A stretch of DNA of 64,000 nucleotides from DATDAH01 sp963823495 (GTDB lineage: Bacteria; Actinomycetota; Acidimicrobiia; Acidimicrobiales; DATDAH01): positions 372,001-436,000 of the forward strand of contig CAWGLV010000001.1 in assembly GCA_963823495.1 (NCBI GenBank), in the 5' to 3' direction. The notes under the pieces are model-generated. The model was not told the origin of the DNA. It did not search any database and worked only from the letters and a program-made list of their open reading frames with translations. Positions within the stretch are counted from its first letter, which is position 1. Each line of letters starts with the position of its first letter. This document shows positions 8,118 through 16,170 of the stretch, piece by piece. Made by a program: the position numbers and the translations under genes.

Positions 8118-9698
8118 ATGAGTGACGTCGTCGAGGAAGCCGCGCGCCGGCGGACGTTCGCCATCATCAGCCATCCCGACGCGGGCAAGACCACCCTGAC
8201 CGAGAAGTTCCTGCTGTACGGCGGCGCGCTGAGCGGCACCGCCGGGTCGGTCAAGGGGCGGGGCAACCAGCGGGCCGCCACCTCGGACTGGATGGAGATG
8301 GAGCAGAAGCGGGGGATCTCGATCACCTCGACGGTCCTGCAGTTCCCTCACCGGGACCACGTCCTGAACCTGCTCGACACCCCCGGTCACCGGGACTTCT
8401 CCGAGGACACCTACCGGGTCCTGGCCGCGGCCGACGCCGCGATCATGGTCCTCGACGCGGCCAAGGGCATCGAGCCCCAGACCCTCAAGCTGTTCGAGGT
8501 CTGCCGGGACCGGGGCCTGCCCCTGCTCAGCTTCATCAACAAGTGGGACCGTCCGGGCCTGGACGCCATCGAGCTGATCGACATGATCGAGAAGCAGATC
8601 GGCCTGACCCCCACGCCGGTGACCTGGCCCGTCGGCCTCTCGGGGGATTTCCGGGGTGTGGCCCACCGGGCCGGTGACGGTGGCTTCACCCGCTTCACCC
8701 GGACCAGCCACGGCTCGACGATGGCCCCCGAGGAGCACGTCACCGCCGAGCGGGCCGCCGAAGAGGAGGGCGCGGCCTGGACCACGGCCCAGGAGGAGCT
8801 GGACCTGCTCGACGCCATCGTCCCCGAACTCGACCCGAAGGCCTTCCTGGCCGCGGAGGAGACCCCGGTCTTCTTCGGCTCGGCTCTCACCAACTTCGGC
8901 GTCGGCATGCTGCTGGACGCGGTGGTGGACATGGTGCCGTCCCCGACCCCCCGGGCCGGTGAGGACGGCGTGCCCCGTCCGCTGGACGCCCCCTTCGCCG
9001 GCTTCGTCTTCAAGGTGCAGGCCAACATGGACCCCTCGCACCGGGATCGGATCGCCTTCTTCCGGGTCTGCTCCGGCCGCTTCGAGCGGGGCATGGTCGT
9101 CTCCCACGACAAGACGGACAAGCCGTTCGCCACCAAGTACGCCCACACCGCGTTCGGCCGGGAACGTGAGACCCTGGAGGAGGCCTACCCCGGAGACGTG
9201 GTCGGGCTGGTCAACGCCACCGATCTACGGGTCGGCGACGCCCTGTTCGTCGACGAGCCGATCAGCTTCGGCGACATCCCCAGCTTCGCCCCCAACCACT
9301 TCTCGACGGCCCGCACCACCGACACGGGCCGCTCGAAGCAGTTCCGTCGGGGGATCAACCAGCTCGACGAGGAGGGCGTGGTCCAGGTGCTGCGGGACCC
9401 CGACCTGGGCGACGTCGCCCCGGTCCTGGCCGCCGTCGGACCGATGCAGTTCGACGTGGCCAAGCACCGCCTCGAGAACGAGTTCGGCGCCCCGGTGGAG
9501 CTCAACCCGACCTCCTACCGGGTGGCCCGCCTGACCGACGCCGAGAGCGAGCCCGCGCTGAAGGCCATGTCCGGGGTCACCGTCCTGCGCCGGGCCGACG
9601 GCGCGAGATACGCCCTCTTCGAGAGCCCCTACTGGCTGGAGCGGGTCGAGCGCGAGCAGCCCGAGCTCACCCTCGACCGCATGCTCGCGGAGGGCTGA
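8118..9698 (+). CDS. prfC: Peptide chain release factor 3
   Basis: This 526-residue translational GTPase has the G1 loop SHPDAGKTT (18-26), switch region RGISITS, DTPGH (87-91) and NKWD (141-144), followed by domain 2 and a C-terminal domain typical of RF3. RF3 uses GTP hydrolysis to release RF1 or RF2 from the ribosome after termination. EF-G and LepA are excluded by the short length and by the ATSDWMEMEQKRGISI segment. A hexamer CATCCT sits 6 bases before the ATG, with no ribosome binding site. A 51-bp element follows 9 bases after the stop. Confidence 0.95.
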   Translation: MSDVVEEAARRRTFAIISHPDAGKTTLTEKFLLYGGALSGTAGSVKGRGNQRAATSDWMEMEQKRGISITSTVLQFPHRDHVLNLLDTPGHRDFSEDTYRVLAAADAAIMVLDAAKGIEPQTLKLFEVCRDRGLPLLSFINKWDRPGLDAIELIDMIEKQIGLTPTPVTWPVGLSGDFRGVAHRAGDGGFTRFTRTSHGSTMAPEEHVTAERAAEEEGAAWTTAQEELDLLDAIVPELDPKAFLAAEETPVFFGSALTNFGVGMLLDAVVDMVPSPTPRAGEDGVPRPLDAPFAGFVFKVQANMDPSHRDRIAFFRVCSGRFERGMVVSHDKTDKPFATKYAHTAFGRERETLEEAYPGDVVGLVNATDLRVGDALFVDEPISFGDIPSFAPNHFSTARTTDTGRSKQFRRGINQLDEEGVVQVLRDPDLGDVAPVLAAVGPMQFDVAKHRLENEFGAPVELNPTSYRVARLTDAESEPALKAMSGVTVLRRADGARYALFESPYWLERVEREQPELTLDRMLAEG

Positions 9699-9707
9699 CC
9701 TCCACCC

Positions 9708-9758
9708 CGAAATTGCGTGAGTTGGTCACGCCCAGCGTGACCGATCACCACCAGAACG
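9708..9758. repeat. 51-bp intergenic element (copy 2)
   Basis: It begins CGAAATTGCGTGA, contains the inverted pair GGTCACGC/GCGTGACC around CCA (9724-9742) and ends CCAGAACG. The left 40 bases match the reverse complement of 4465-4515, while the right end matches the 56,257 and 56,328 copies. Confidence 0.8.
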
Positions 9759-9784
9759 GGGCCGGGGCTGGCAAGGTGGGCCGC

Positions 9785-10453
9785 GTGGATCCCCAGGACC
9801 AGGCGAAGCAGGCGGCGGGGCGGGCGGCGGCGACCGTCGTCGCCGACGGGATGCGGGTCGGCCTGGGGACGGGGTCGACGGTGCGCTACGCCATCGAGGC
9901 GCTGGGCGAGACCGGCTACGACCTGACCTGTGTGGCCACCTCGACGGCCACCGAGGAACTGGCGGGCCGCCTGGGTCTCCGGCTGGTGGCCCCCGACGAG
10001 GCCCTCCACCTGGACGTGACCATCGACGGAGCCGACGAGGTCGACGCCGACCTGAACCTGACCAAGGGCGGCGGCGGGGCGTTGACCCGCGAGAAGGTGG
10101 TGGCCGCCATGGCCGACCGCTTCGTGGTCGTGGCCGACCGCTCCAAGGTCGTGCCTCGACTGGGCCCCTTCGGCACGCCGATCGAGTGCCTGCCCTTCGC
10201 CCCCGGCGTCGTCGGTGAACGGCTGCTCGCCCTGGGGGCGTCGGCCGTGGACCGCCGGGACGGCCTCAGCGACAACGGCGGGGTGCTGCTCGATGCCCGG
10301 TTCGAGGAGATCGCCGACCCGGGTGGACTGGCGGCCGAGCTCTCGGCCATCCCGGGCGTGGTCGACCACGGGATATTCCTGGCCGACCTGGTCTCCACCG
10401 TGGTGGTGGCCGACCCCGACGGCAGCATCGAGGTCCTGGGCCAGCCGCTCTGA
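9785..10453 (+). CDS. rpiA: Ribose-5-phosphate isomerase A
   Basis: The 222-residue protein has GLGTGST (26-32) for phosphate binding, DGADEVD (81-87) with the catalytic acids, and KGGGGALTREK starting at residue 94 with the catalytic lysine. It interconverts ribose 5-phosphate and ribulose 5-phosphate in the non-oxidative pentose phosphate pathway. The frame is open further upstream but that part runs through the 51-bp element, so GTG 9785 is the better start; CAAGGT lies 7 bases before it. It converges with pgi. Confidence 0.95.
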   Translation: MDPQDQAKQAAGRAAATVVADGMRVGLGTGSTVRYAIEALGETGYDLTCVATSTATEELAGRLGLRLVAPDEALHLDVTIDGADEVDADLNLTKGGGGALTREKVVAAMADRFVVVADRSKVVPRLGPFGTPIECLPFAPGVVGERLLALGASAVDRRDGLSDNGGVLLDARFEEIADPGGLAAELSAIPGVVDHGIFLADLVSTVVVADPDGSIEVLGQPL

Positions 10454-10503
10454 CCCACGCTCCGGTGGCGAGGCCGGGCGGATCCGGTCCCGGTCCGTTC
10501 GCC

Positions 10504-12123
10504 TCAGCGCCGCGCGCGGTAGCGACGGATCAGGGCGTTCGTGCTCGAGTCGTGAACGAGCTCCGGCTCGGTCGTCGCCTGGACCTCCGGGATGATGGCC
10601 TGGGCCAGCGACTTGCCCAGCTCCACGCCCCATTGGTCGAAGGAGTTGACGTTCCAGACCGCGCCCTGGGTGAAGACCTTGTGCTCGTAGAGGGCGACGA
10701 GCTGGCCCAGAACCGACGGCGTCAGCCGGTCGGCCAGGATCGTGGTCGTCGGGCGGTTGCCCGGGAAGGTGCGGTGGGCGACCAGCGCCTCGTCGACGCC
10801 GGCGGCTCGCACCTCCTCGGCTGACCGACCGAACGCCAGGGCCTCGGCCTGGGCGAAGAGGTTGGCCATGAGCAGGTCGTGGTGGTCGCCGTAGGGGTGG
10901 TTCGGCTGGACGAACCCGATCAGGTCCGCGGGCACCAGGCGGGTGCCCTGGTGCAGGAGTTGGAAGAAGGCGTGCTGGCCGTTGGTGCCCGGCTCACCCC
11001 AGACCACGGGGCCGGTGTCCCAGGCCACGGGCTCGCCGTGGCGGGTGACCGACTTGCCGTTGCTCTCCATGTCCAGTTGCTGGAGATAGGCCGGGAAGCG
11101 GGCCAGCTCCTGGCTGTAGGGCAGCACGGCATGGGTCTCGGCCCCCCAGAAGTTCGAGTACCAGATCCCCAGCAGGCCGAGCAGCATCGGGGCGTTCGCT
11201 TCGATCGGCGCATCCCGGAAGTGCTCGTCCACCGTGTGGAAGCCGGCCAACATCTCGCCGAACGCCGTGGGACCGATGCCGAGCATGAGCGACAACCCGA
11301 TGGCCGAGTCGAGCGAGTAGCGGCCGCCGACCCAGTCCCAGAAGCCGAACGTCTTGGCGGCGTCGATGCCGAAGGCCGCCACCTGCTCGGCGTTGGTGGA
11401 GAGGGCGACGAAGTGGTGCTGGACGGCGTCCTCCCCGAGAGCGTCGACCAGCCAGGCCCGGGCCGAGCGGGCGTTGGTCATGGTCTCGAGCGTGGTGAAG
11501 GTCTTGGAGGCCACGATGACCAACGTCCGGGCGGGATCGAGGCCGCGCAGCTTCCGGTCCAGATCGGTGCCGTCCACGTTGGCCACGAAGCGCAGGTCGA
11601 TCCGCGGGTCGACGAAGGCATCGAGGGCGACCGCGGCCATCGCCGGGCCGAGGTCGGAGCCGCCGATGCCGATGTTGACGACGTGGGCGAAGCGCTCCCC
11701 GGTCGCCCCGAGTCGCTCCCCACCCCGGACCTGGTCGGCGAAGCGGCCCATGGCGGCAAGGACGTCGTGGACCTCGGGCACGACGTCGTGGCCGTCGTCC
11801 TCCACGACGGTGCCGGCCGGGGCCCGCAGGGCGGTGTGGAGCACCGCCCTGCCCTCGGTGAGGTTGATGTGCTCACCGGCGAACATGGCGGCCCGCAGCG
11901 ACTCGACCTGTGCCGCGTGGGCGAGGGCGGCCAACAACTCGATGGTGTGGCGGGTGATCCGGTGCTTGGCGAAGTCGATGTAGAGGTCGCCCACCTCCAC
12001 CACGAACTCCTCACCCCGCGTCGGGTCGTCGGCGAAGAGGTCCCGCAGGGTGCGGTCGTCCAGCTCGACCCGGTGCGCCGCCAAGTCGCCCCACGCCGGT
12101 GTCCGGTCGATCGGCAGGGTCAT
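10504..12123 (-). CDS. pgi: Glucose-6-phosphate isomerase
   Basis: The 539-residue product matches the family length. It carries NIGIGGSDLGP for sugar-phosphate binding, KTFTTLET, and the C-terminal signature VNSFDQWGVELGK. It interconverts glucose 6-phosphate and fructose 6-phosphate in glycolysis and gluconeogenesis. It converges with rpiA (50 bases apart) and lies near gnd, so three sugar-phosphate enzymes are grouped but are not one operon. Its promoter hexamer lies 6 bases upstream of the ATG. Confidence 0.97.
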   Translation of the reverse strand: MTLPIDRTPAWGDLAAHRVELDDRTLRDLFADDPTRGEEFVVEVGDLYIDFAKHRITRHTIELLAALAHAAQVESLRAAMFAGEHINLTEGRAVLHTALRAPAGTVVEDDGHDVVPEVHDVLAAMGRFADQVRGGERLGATGERFAHVVNIGIGGSDLGPAMAAVALDAFVDPRIDLRFVANVDGTDLDRKLRGLDPARTLVIVASKTFTTLETMTNARSARAWLVDALGEDAVQHHFVALSTNAEQVAAFGIDAAKTFGFWDWVGGRYSLDSAIGLSLMLGIGPTAFGEMLAGFHTVDEHFRDAPIEANAPMLLGLLGIWYSNFWGAETHAVLPYSQELARFPAYLQQLDMESNGKSVTRHGEPVAWDTGPVVWGEPGTNGQHAFFQLLHQGTRLVPADLIGFVQPNHPYGDHHDLLMANLFAQAEALAFGRSAEEVRAAGVDEALVAHRTFPGNRPTTTILADRLTPSVLGQLVALYEHKVFTQGAVWNVNSFDQWGVELGKSLAQAIIPEVQATTEPELVHDSSTNALIRRYRARR

Positions 12124-12129
12124 GTCCGA

Positions 12130-12135
12130 AGGCTA
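12130..12135 (-). promoter_or_regulatory. Candidate -10 element (TAGCCT) for pgi
   Basis: On the minus strand TAGCCT is followed by 6 bases and the pgi ATG, without a Shine-Dalgarno sequence. Confidence 0.5.
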
Positions 12136-12147
12136 CGAGGGCGGCCC

Positions 12148-13383
12148 TCAACCAGGCGGCGGATCCGGGCCGTCGTGGTAGGTGATGCCGAGAGGGCTGG
12201 TGATCGTGGTGCTGCGCCGGTGGACGTCGTAGTCCACCTCCCACCCCTTGTGACGGAGGTGGTGGTGCCGGTGGCAGAGGTACCGGCCGAGGTCGAGGTT
12301 CGTGGCCCCGCCGCGGGCGGCCTCGATGGCGTGGTCGACGTCGCACCAGTTGCCGGGCAGGTGGCAGCCGGGCCAGACGCAGGTGTCGTCACGGAACCGG
12401 ATGGCCCGCTTCTGGGCCCGGGTGAAGAAGCGGATCTGGCGGCCCACGTCCAGGGGGAGCCCGGCAGCGGTGGCGATGATGCGGCCGACCGCGGAGTCCG
12501 CGGCGAGGCGGCGGAGCAGGGCGGGAGGTATCGGGCCGACGCCGGCGATCTCGGTTCGGGCCAACTCGAGGTCGGTCGGGGGCAGGCCCCGGAGGACGTC
12601 GTAGCCGGCGATGATGTCGGTTGTGCGCTCCGGTCGCCCGGGCACCGCCCCGTTGATCGACGCGGCGAGCGCGGCGATGAGAGCGTCGTAGTTGACCTGG
12701 GTGCCGGTGCGTCGGGGTCCGGGCATGTCAGGGGCGTCGAGGGTGCGGTAGGCGTCGAGGGCGTTGCGCAGGATGGCGAGGCCCTCGGGCTCGAGGGTGA
12801 GCGCGCCGGCGGCCAGTCCGTCGAGGAGGGCGGCGACGCTGAGACCGCGGCGTTCGTGGTTCTTGGCCTCGTCGTCGGTGCCCAACGCGTCGTCGGCGAG
12901 GTACTTCCAGGCCCGCAGGAGCTTCATGAAGTTGCGGTGATCGAAGCGACGGGCATCATCGAGGAGCATGGCCTCGTCCCGCTCGTAGATCTCGGATCGC
13001 TCGTCGGTGACGGCGTAGGCCAAGGCGCCGGCGTGGTCCACGGAGATGTCGCCGTGATCCAGCGCCTTGGCGGTGGCCTCGAAACGGTGCAGGAACGTCC
13101 CGAGACGGACGAGTCGGCCGGCGGTGTTGCGGGACCGGCCCGACCGCCACGCCAGCGCCGCAGTGGGGTTGTGAGAGCCATTCGCATCCCAGGCCCCGGA
13201 GGCGGCCCACTCGCCGGTCACCTGAGCGGTGACCGCCTCGAGTCGACCATGCAACTGGGCCAGGGCGACCACCCGGTCTGTGCGGGCCGGCGCTGACCAG
13301 CCGGAACGGTCCTCGTCCTGGAGGCGCCGGAGACCCTCGGCGATCTGGTCGACCGGGTCCACCTCAACCGACGTCGGGAACAT
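12148..13383 (-). CDS. DUF222 and HNH-nuclease domain protein
   Basis: The 411-residue protein has an N-terminal helical DUF222 region and a C-terminal HNH motif: CVWPGCHLPGNWCDVDHA, then CHRHHHLRH. The two CxxC-like pairs probably bind zinc and the DH/HH residues form the nuclease centre. Such proteins occur in many copies in actinobacteria and their biological role is unknown; some are thought to be mobile. No partner gene for a toxin or restriction function is adjacent. ATG 13383 is chosen over the upstream open frame because TACTGT lies 7 bases before it. Confidence 0.85.
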   Translation of the reverse strand: MFPTSVEVDPVDQIAEGLRRLQDEDRSGWSAPARTDRVVALAQLHGRLEAVTAQVTGEWAASGAWDANGSHNPTAALAWRSGRSRNTAGRLVRLGTFLHRFEATAKALDHGDISVDHAGALAYAVTDERSEIYERDEAMLLDDARRFDHRNFMKLLRAWKYLADDALGTDDEAKNHERRGLSVAALLDGLAAGALTLEPEGLAILRNALDAYRTLDAPDMPGPRRTGTQVNYDALIAALAASINGAVPGRPERTTDIIAGYDVLRGLPPTDLELARTEIAGVGPIPPALLRRLAADSAVGRIIATAAGLPLDVGRQIRFFTRAQKRAIRFRDDTCVWPGCHLPGNWCDVDHAIEAARGGATNLDLGRYLCHRHHHLRHKGWEVDYDVHRRSTTITSPLGITYHDGPDPPPG

Positions 13384-13390
13384 GAGTTCG

Positions 13391-13396
13391 ACAGTA
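13391..13396 (-). promoter_or_regulatory. Candidate -10 element (TACTGT) for the HNH gene
   Basis: TACTGT on the minus strand is 7 bases from ATG 13383, which decides that start. Confidence 0.45.
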
Positions 13397-13456
13397 CCGA
13401 GGGGGTGTGACAGGAACCGGGGGAGCCGGGGCACCGAAGTGGCCGGCCAGGAGCCC

Positions 13457-13462
13457 TACCGT
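13457..13462 (+). promoter_or_regulatory. Candidate -10 element (TACCGT) for gnd
   Basis: TACCGT is followed by a short leader with a strong GGAGGAGG ribosome binding site just before ATG 13481, so this gene is not leaderless. Confidence 0.4.
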
Positions 13463-13480
13463 GGTCGCGGAGGAGGCGCC

Positions 13481-14512
13481 ATGCAACTGGGCATGATCGG
13501 ACTGGGCCGGATGGGGGCCAACATGGTCCGCCGATTGGTGGCGGACGGCCATGAGTGCGTCGTCTACGACGTCGACCCCGAGGCCGTGACCACGCTGGCC
13601 GCCGAGCACGAGGGGATCACGGGCGTGGACTCGATGGCCGACCTGAGCGTCGCCCTGGACTGGCCCCGATCCGTCTGGCTGATGGTGCCCGCCGGCCTGG
13701 TCGACCGGGTGATCGGCGACCTGGTGGACCACCTGTCAGCAGGCGACACCGTCGTCGACGGGGGCAACTCCAACCACAAGGACGACATACGGCGAGCCGG
13801 CGACCTGGCCGGACGAGGCCTGCACTATCTCGACGTCGGGGTCAGCGGTGGGGTCTGGGGTCTGGAGAACGGCTACTCGCTGATGATCGGTGGCGAGAAG
13901 GAACCCGTGGGACGCCTGGAGCCGGTCTTGCGCTCGTTGGCCCCCGGGGCCGGCGACGACCTGAGCCGCACCGAGGGACGGACGGGCGGGCTCACCACGG
14001 CCGAGGAGGGCTTCCTGCATTGCGGTCCCGCCGGTGCGGGGCACTTCGTCAAGATGGTGCACAACGGCATCGAGTACGGCCTCATGGCGGCCTACGCCGA
14101 AGGGCTGAACATCCTGGCCTCCGCGGGCGTCGGCCTGGCCGACGGCCAGGAGCACAACGCGGAGACCACCCCCCTGCGCAACCCCGAGGACTACCAGTAC
14201 GACTTCGACCTGGCCGAGGTGGCCGAGGTCTGGCGACGAGGCACCGTGATCCGCTCCTGGCTCATGGACCTGACCGCCAACGCCCTGTTCGCCGATCCGA
14301 CTCTGGCCGGATTCGAGGGCCGGGTCTCGGACTCCGGCGAGGGCCGGTGGACCTGCGAAGCCGCCATCGAGGTCGGCGTCCCCGCCCCCGTGCTGACCTC
14401 GGCCCTGTTCGAGCGGTTCAGCTCACGCGGCCAAGACGACTTCGCCAGCCGGGTCCTGTCCGCCCAACGCAAGCAGTTCGGCGGCCACAGCGAACTCCCG
14501 GGGGCCAGCTGA
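13481..14512 (+). CDS. gnd: 6-phosphogluconate dehydrogenase (decarboxylating), short type
   Basis: The 343-residue protein begins with the Rossmann motif GMIGLGRMGANM. It carries DVGVSGGVWGLENGYSLM and the catalytic helix with K191 and N195 (KMVHNGIEYG). The length fits the shorter GndA/YqeC-like class rather than the 470-residue form. It oxidises 6-phosphogluconate to ribulose 5-phosphate and CO2; the cofactor cannot be settled here. A ribosome binding site GGAGGAGG precedes the ATG. The tRNA-Ala gene follows 26 bases after the stop. Confidence 0.93.
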   Translation: MQLGMIGLGRMGANMVRRLVADGHECVVYDVDPEAVTTLAAEHEGITGVDSMADLSVALDWPRSVWLMVPAGLVDRVIGDLVDHLSAGDTVVDGGNSNHKDDIRRAGDLAGRGLHYLDVGVSGGVWGLENGYSLMIGGEKEPVGRLEPVLRSLAPGAGDDLSRTEGRTGGLTTAEEGFLHCGPAGAGHFVKMVHNGIEYGLMAAYAEGLNILASAGVGLADGQEHNAETTPLRNPEDYQYDFDLAEVAEVWRRGTVIRSWLMDLTANALFADPTLAGFEGRVSDSGEGRWTCEAAIEVGVPAPVLTSALFERFSSRGQDDFASRVLSAQRKQFGGHSELPGAS

Positions 14513-14522
14513 GCGACGCCGG

Positions 14523-14528
14523 TATCGT
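14523..14528 (+). promoter_or_regulatory. Candidate -10 element (TATCGT) for tRNA-Ala
   Basis: TATCGT ends 10 bases before the first base of the tRNA, the expected distance for a tRNA promoter. Confidence 0.5.
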
Positions 14529-14538
14529 CCGAGTCCCT

Positions 14539-14612
14539 GGGGACGTAGCTCAGCTGGCTAGAGCACCTGCTTTGCAAGCAGGGGGTCGTGGGTTCGAGTC
14601 CCATCGTCTCCA
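14539..14612 (+). tRNA. tRNA-Ala (anticodon TGC)
   Basis: The acceptor stem GGGGACG pairs with CGTCTCC (one G-T), the D arm has AGCTCAGCTGG, the anticodon loop is TTTGCAA on the stem CTGC/GCAG, and the T arm has GGTTCGAGTCC. The 3' CCA is not encoded. The composition of the DNA drops in GC right after this gene, which makes it a candidate integration site. Confidence 0.97.
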
Positions 14613-14832
14613 CCCAGTGTCCGTCAAGTGACTGGTCATCCAGGGCGCGAACCGGACCGCTGCCAGCCCAGTGGCGGAGGGTTCGCTCACAGGCTACTTG
14701 GCAGCCATCCGTGGCAATCCCAACCACGCTCAGCGTCAGTGGCGCTCCTGTGGAGCCAATGCGCGCGCCATCTGTGGTACACCGGTCACGGAGGGGACCG
14801 GCTGGGTCGCCTTTCATCCGATCGGTGGATCC

Positions 14833-15546
14833 GTGGCACTAGACGAAGGCCAGCGAGCCAAGCAGAGAGCAGGGCGACCGCCCGAGCTCCCGCTGGGCTT
14901 CAGCGCTGTGATCACCGCCGACTCAGAAACCGCCGAGGCCGCCCGCCGTCTGGAGTACGAGGTCTTCGTCGAAGAAGGCTTCTTCCCTCCCTCCGGGGAC
15001 AAGCGACTATCGGCCTATGCCAGCTACGAGAGCCGCTCGATCTTCCACGTCGTGCTCGACGACACCGGAATGGTGATCGGCGTGGTGAGGTCGCTACTGG
15101 GGGACTACGAGACGCTTCCCGTCGGTGATCACGCGCCGGAGCGGTGGGAGGGGTTCCCGAGTGAACCCGTCTGTGAGTATGCGAGTCTTGCGATTCGGCC
15201 GGAGATGCGGAAGCACTTGGGTATTGCCGAGGAGCTCTACCGCTCAGTCTTTGCGCTTGCTTGGCGGTCAGGAGTTTCCGGGCTCGTTGCACTTGTGGAC
15301 CCGTGGCTGCAGGAGCTGCTCAATGGCTACTACGGGTGCGAGTTCGACCAGCTCGGACCCGATGTCGACCTCCACGGCTTCGATGTTCGCCCGATCGGTG
15401 TCCCTCTTGGCACCCTTGAGCAAGTCATGCCGGTGCGTGTGCCCGACTTCTGGGCCTGGCTCGTGGAGGGGATCGAAAAGGCCGAGATTGTGATCGATCT
15501 TCGAGACCGGATCGCTACAAACTCTGGGATCTCTTCCATAGGCTGA
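14833..15546 (+). CDS. LuxI/FeeM-like GNAT-fold acyltransferase (putative)
   Basis: The protein of about 237 residues contains RRLEYEVFVEEGFF, then IFHVVLDDTGMVIGVVRSLLG and VCEYASLAIRPEMR. This order resembles autoinducer synthases and N-acyl amino acid synthases, where the RxxVFxEE stretch binds the acyl donor and a central strand carries VxGxxRL. Making an acylated signal or lipid from an acyl-ACP or acyl-CoA is inferred; the substrate is unknown. GTG 14833 has GGTGGA just upstream, but the frame is open to 14671. GC content and codon choice are lower and less biased than in the surroundings. It is followed by a small membrane protein and a membrane GGDEF-EAL gene on the same strand. Confidence 0.6.
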   Translation: MALDEGQRAKQRAGRPPELPLGFSAVITADSETAEAARRLEYEVFVEEGFFPPSGDKRLSAYASYESRSIFHVVLDDTGMVIGVVRSLLGDYETLPVGDHAPERWEGFPSEPVCEYASLAIRPEMRKHLGIAEELYRSVFALAWRSGVSGLVALVDPWLQELLNGYYGCEFDQLGPDVDLHGFDVRPIGVPLGTLEQVMPVRVPDFWAWLVEGIEKAEIVIDLRDRIATNSGISSIG

Positions 15547-15593
15547 TTCCGACCCGAAATGAATCGACCACAGGCCGTTCCCCCGTCCGGCCG

Positions 15594-16113
15594 TTGCGAC
15601 GACTGCTCACCTCAGTGAGCGATTCTGGCGTTGCTGGCGAGGAACGACGACCCCTTCTCTCCTCTGTCGGGTGGTGGAGCCTCACAATCCTGATCCTCGC
15701 AGTCGTCGACGACCTCACGTTCGGGCCCCTCTTCTGGCTCCTGTCGTGGTCTCTTGGCCCTGCGGTCGCCGGTCTCCTCGCCTGGTCGGCGTATACCATC
15801 ATCCAGATCTTCCTTGTGCGCGAAGGCACGAAGGAGTCACCCCACCGAGTCGCATCGTTCCTGCTCAAACGGCTGTCCCTGGAGCGGCGCTTCAATCAGG
15901 TCGCGCACCGCGAGCAGTCGCTGCACGCTGCGGTAACGGATGCCGTTACCGCAACTGCCGCTTCGCATAGTTATTGGAGGGGTTCTCCCCCCCCTGATCC
16001 TCTACCGACGCGGCCGGGCTAGGGCGTCGGTTCGCCGGATCTCTTACATCACCGCCCCTGTCTACGCGGCTGAGTTCGGTCTACTTCACGGCATCCTGCC
16101 GAGTCTCGTTTAG
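15594..16113 (+). CDS. Small membrane protein, probable frameshift near 15,955
   Basis: The first frame encodes two adjacent hydrophobic stretches (GWWSLTILILAVVDDLTFGP and LGPAVAGLLAWSAYTIIQI) then a charged helix. It would end at 16022 with an unlikely proline-rich tail. From about 15,955 the next frame gives a credible continuation with a third hydrophobic stretch (RIVIGGVLPPLILYRRG) ending at 16113. A perfect 10-bp hairpin (15930-15952) lies just before the shift. I do not recognise the family. The start could be TTG 15594 or GTG 15615. It is in the low-GC segment and may be co-transcribed with the acyltransferase. Confidence 0.5.
15930..15952. repeat. Perfect hairpin inside the small membrane protein gene
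   Basis: GCGGTAACGG and CCGTTACCGC form a 10-bp stem around ATG. It coincides with the place where the reading frame changes. Confidence 0.7.
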
Positions 16114-16170
16114 CAGACCAACAGGGCCCCGAACCGGTGGGCCACTAAGGCTTGGCCAATCGCGGTCGAC

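Noticed and set aside
6333..9146. A 937-codon open frame on the minus strand across the SLH protein and prfC
   Set aside because: It crosses two confirmed genes in antisense and has no recognisable domain or start signals.
14613..14832. An attachment site or integrase next to tRNA-Ala
   Set aside because: No integrase gene and no second copy of the tRNA 3' end were found in the low-GC segment.
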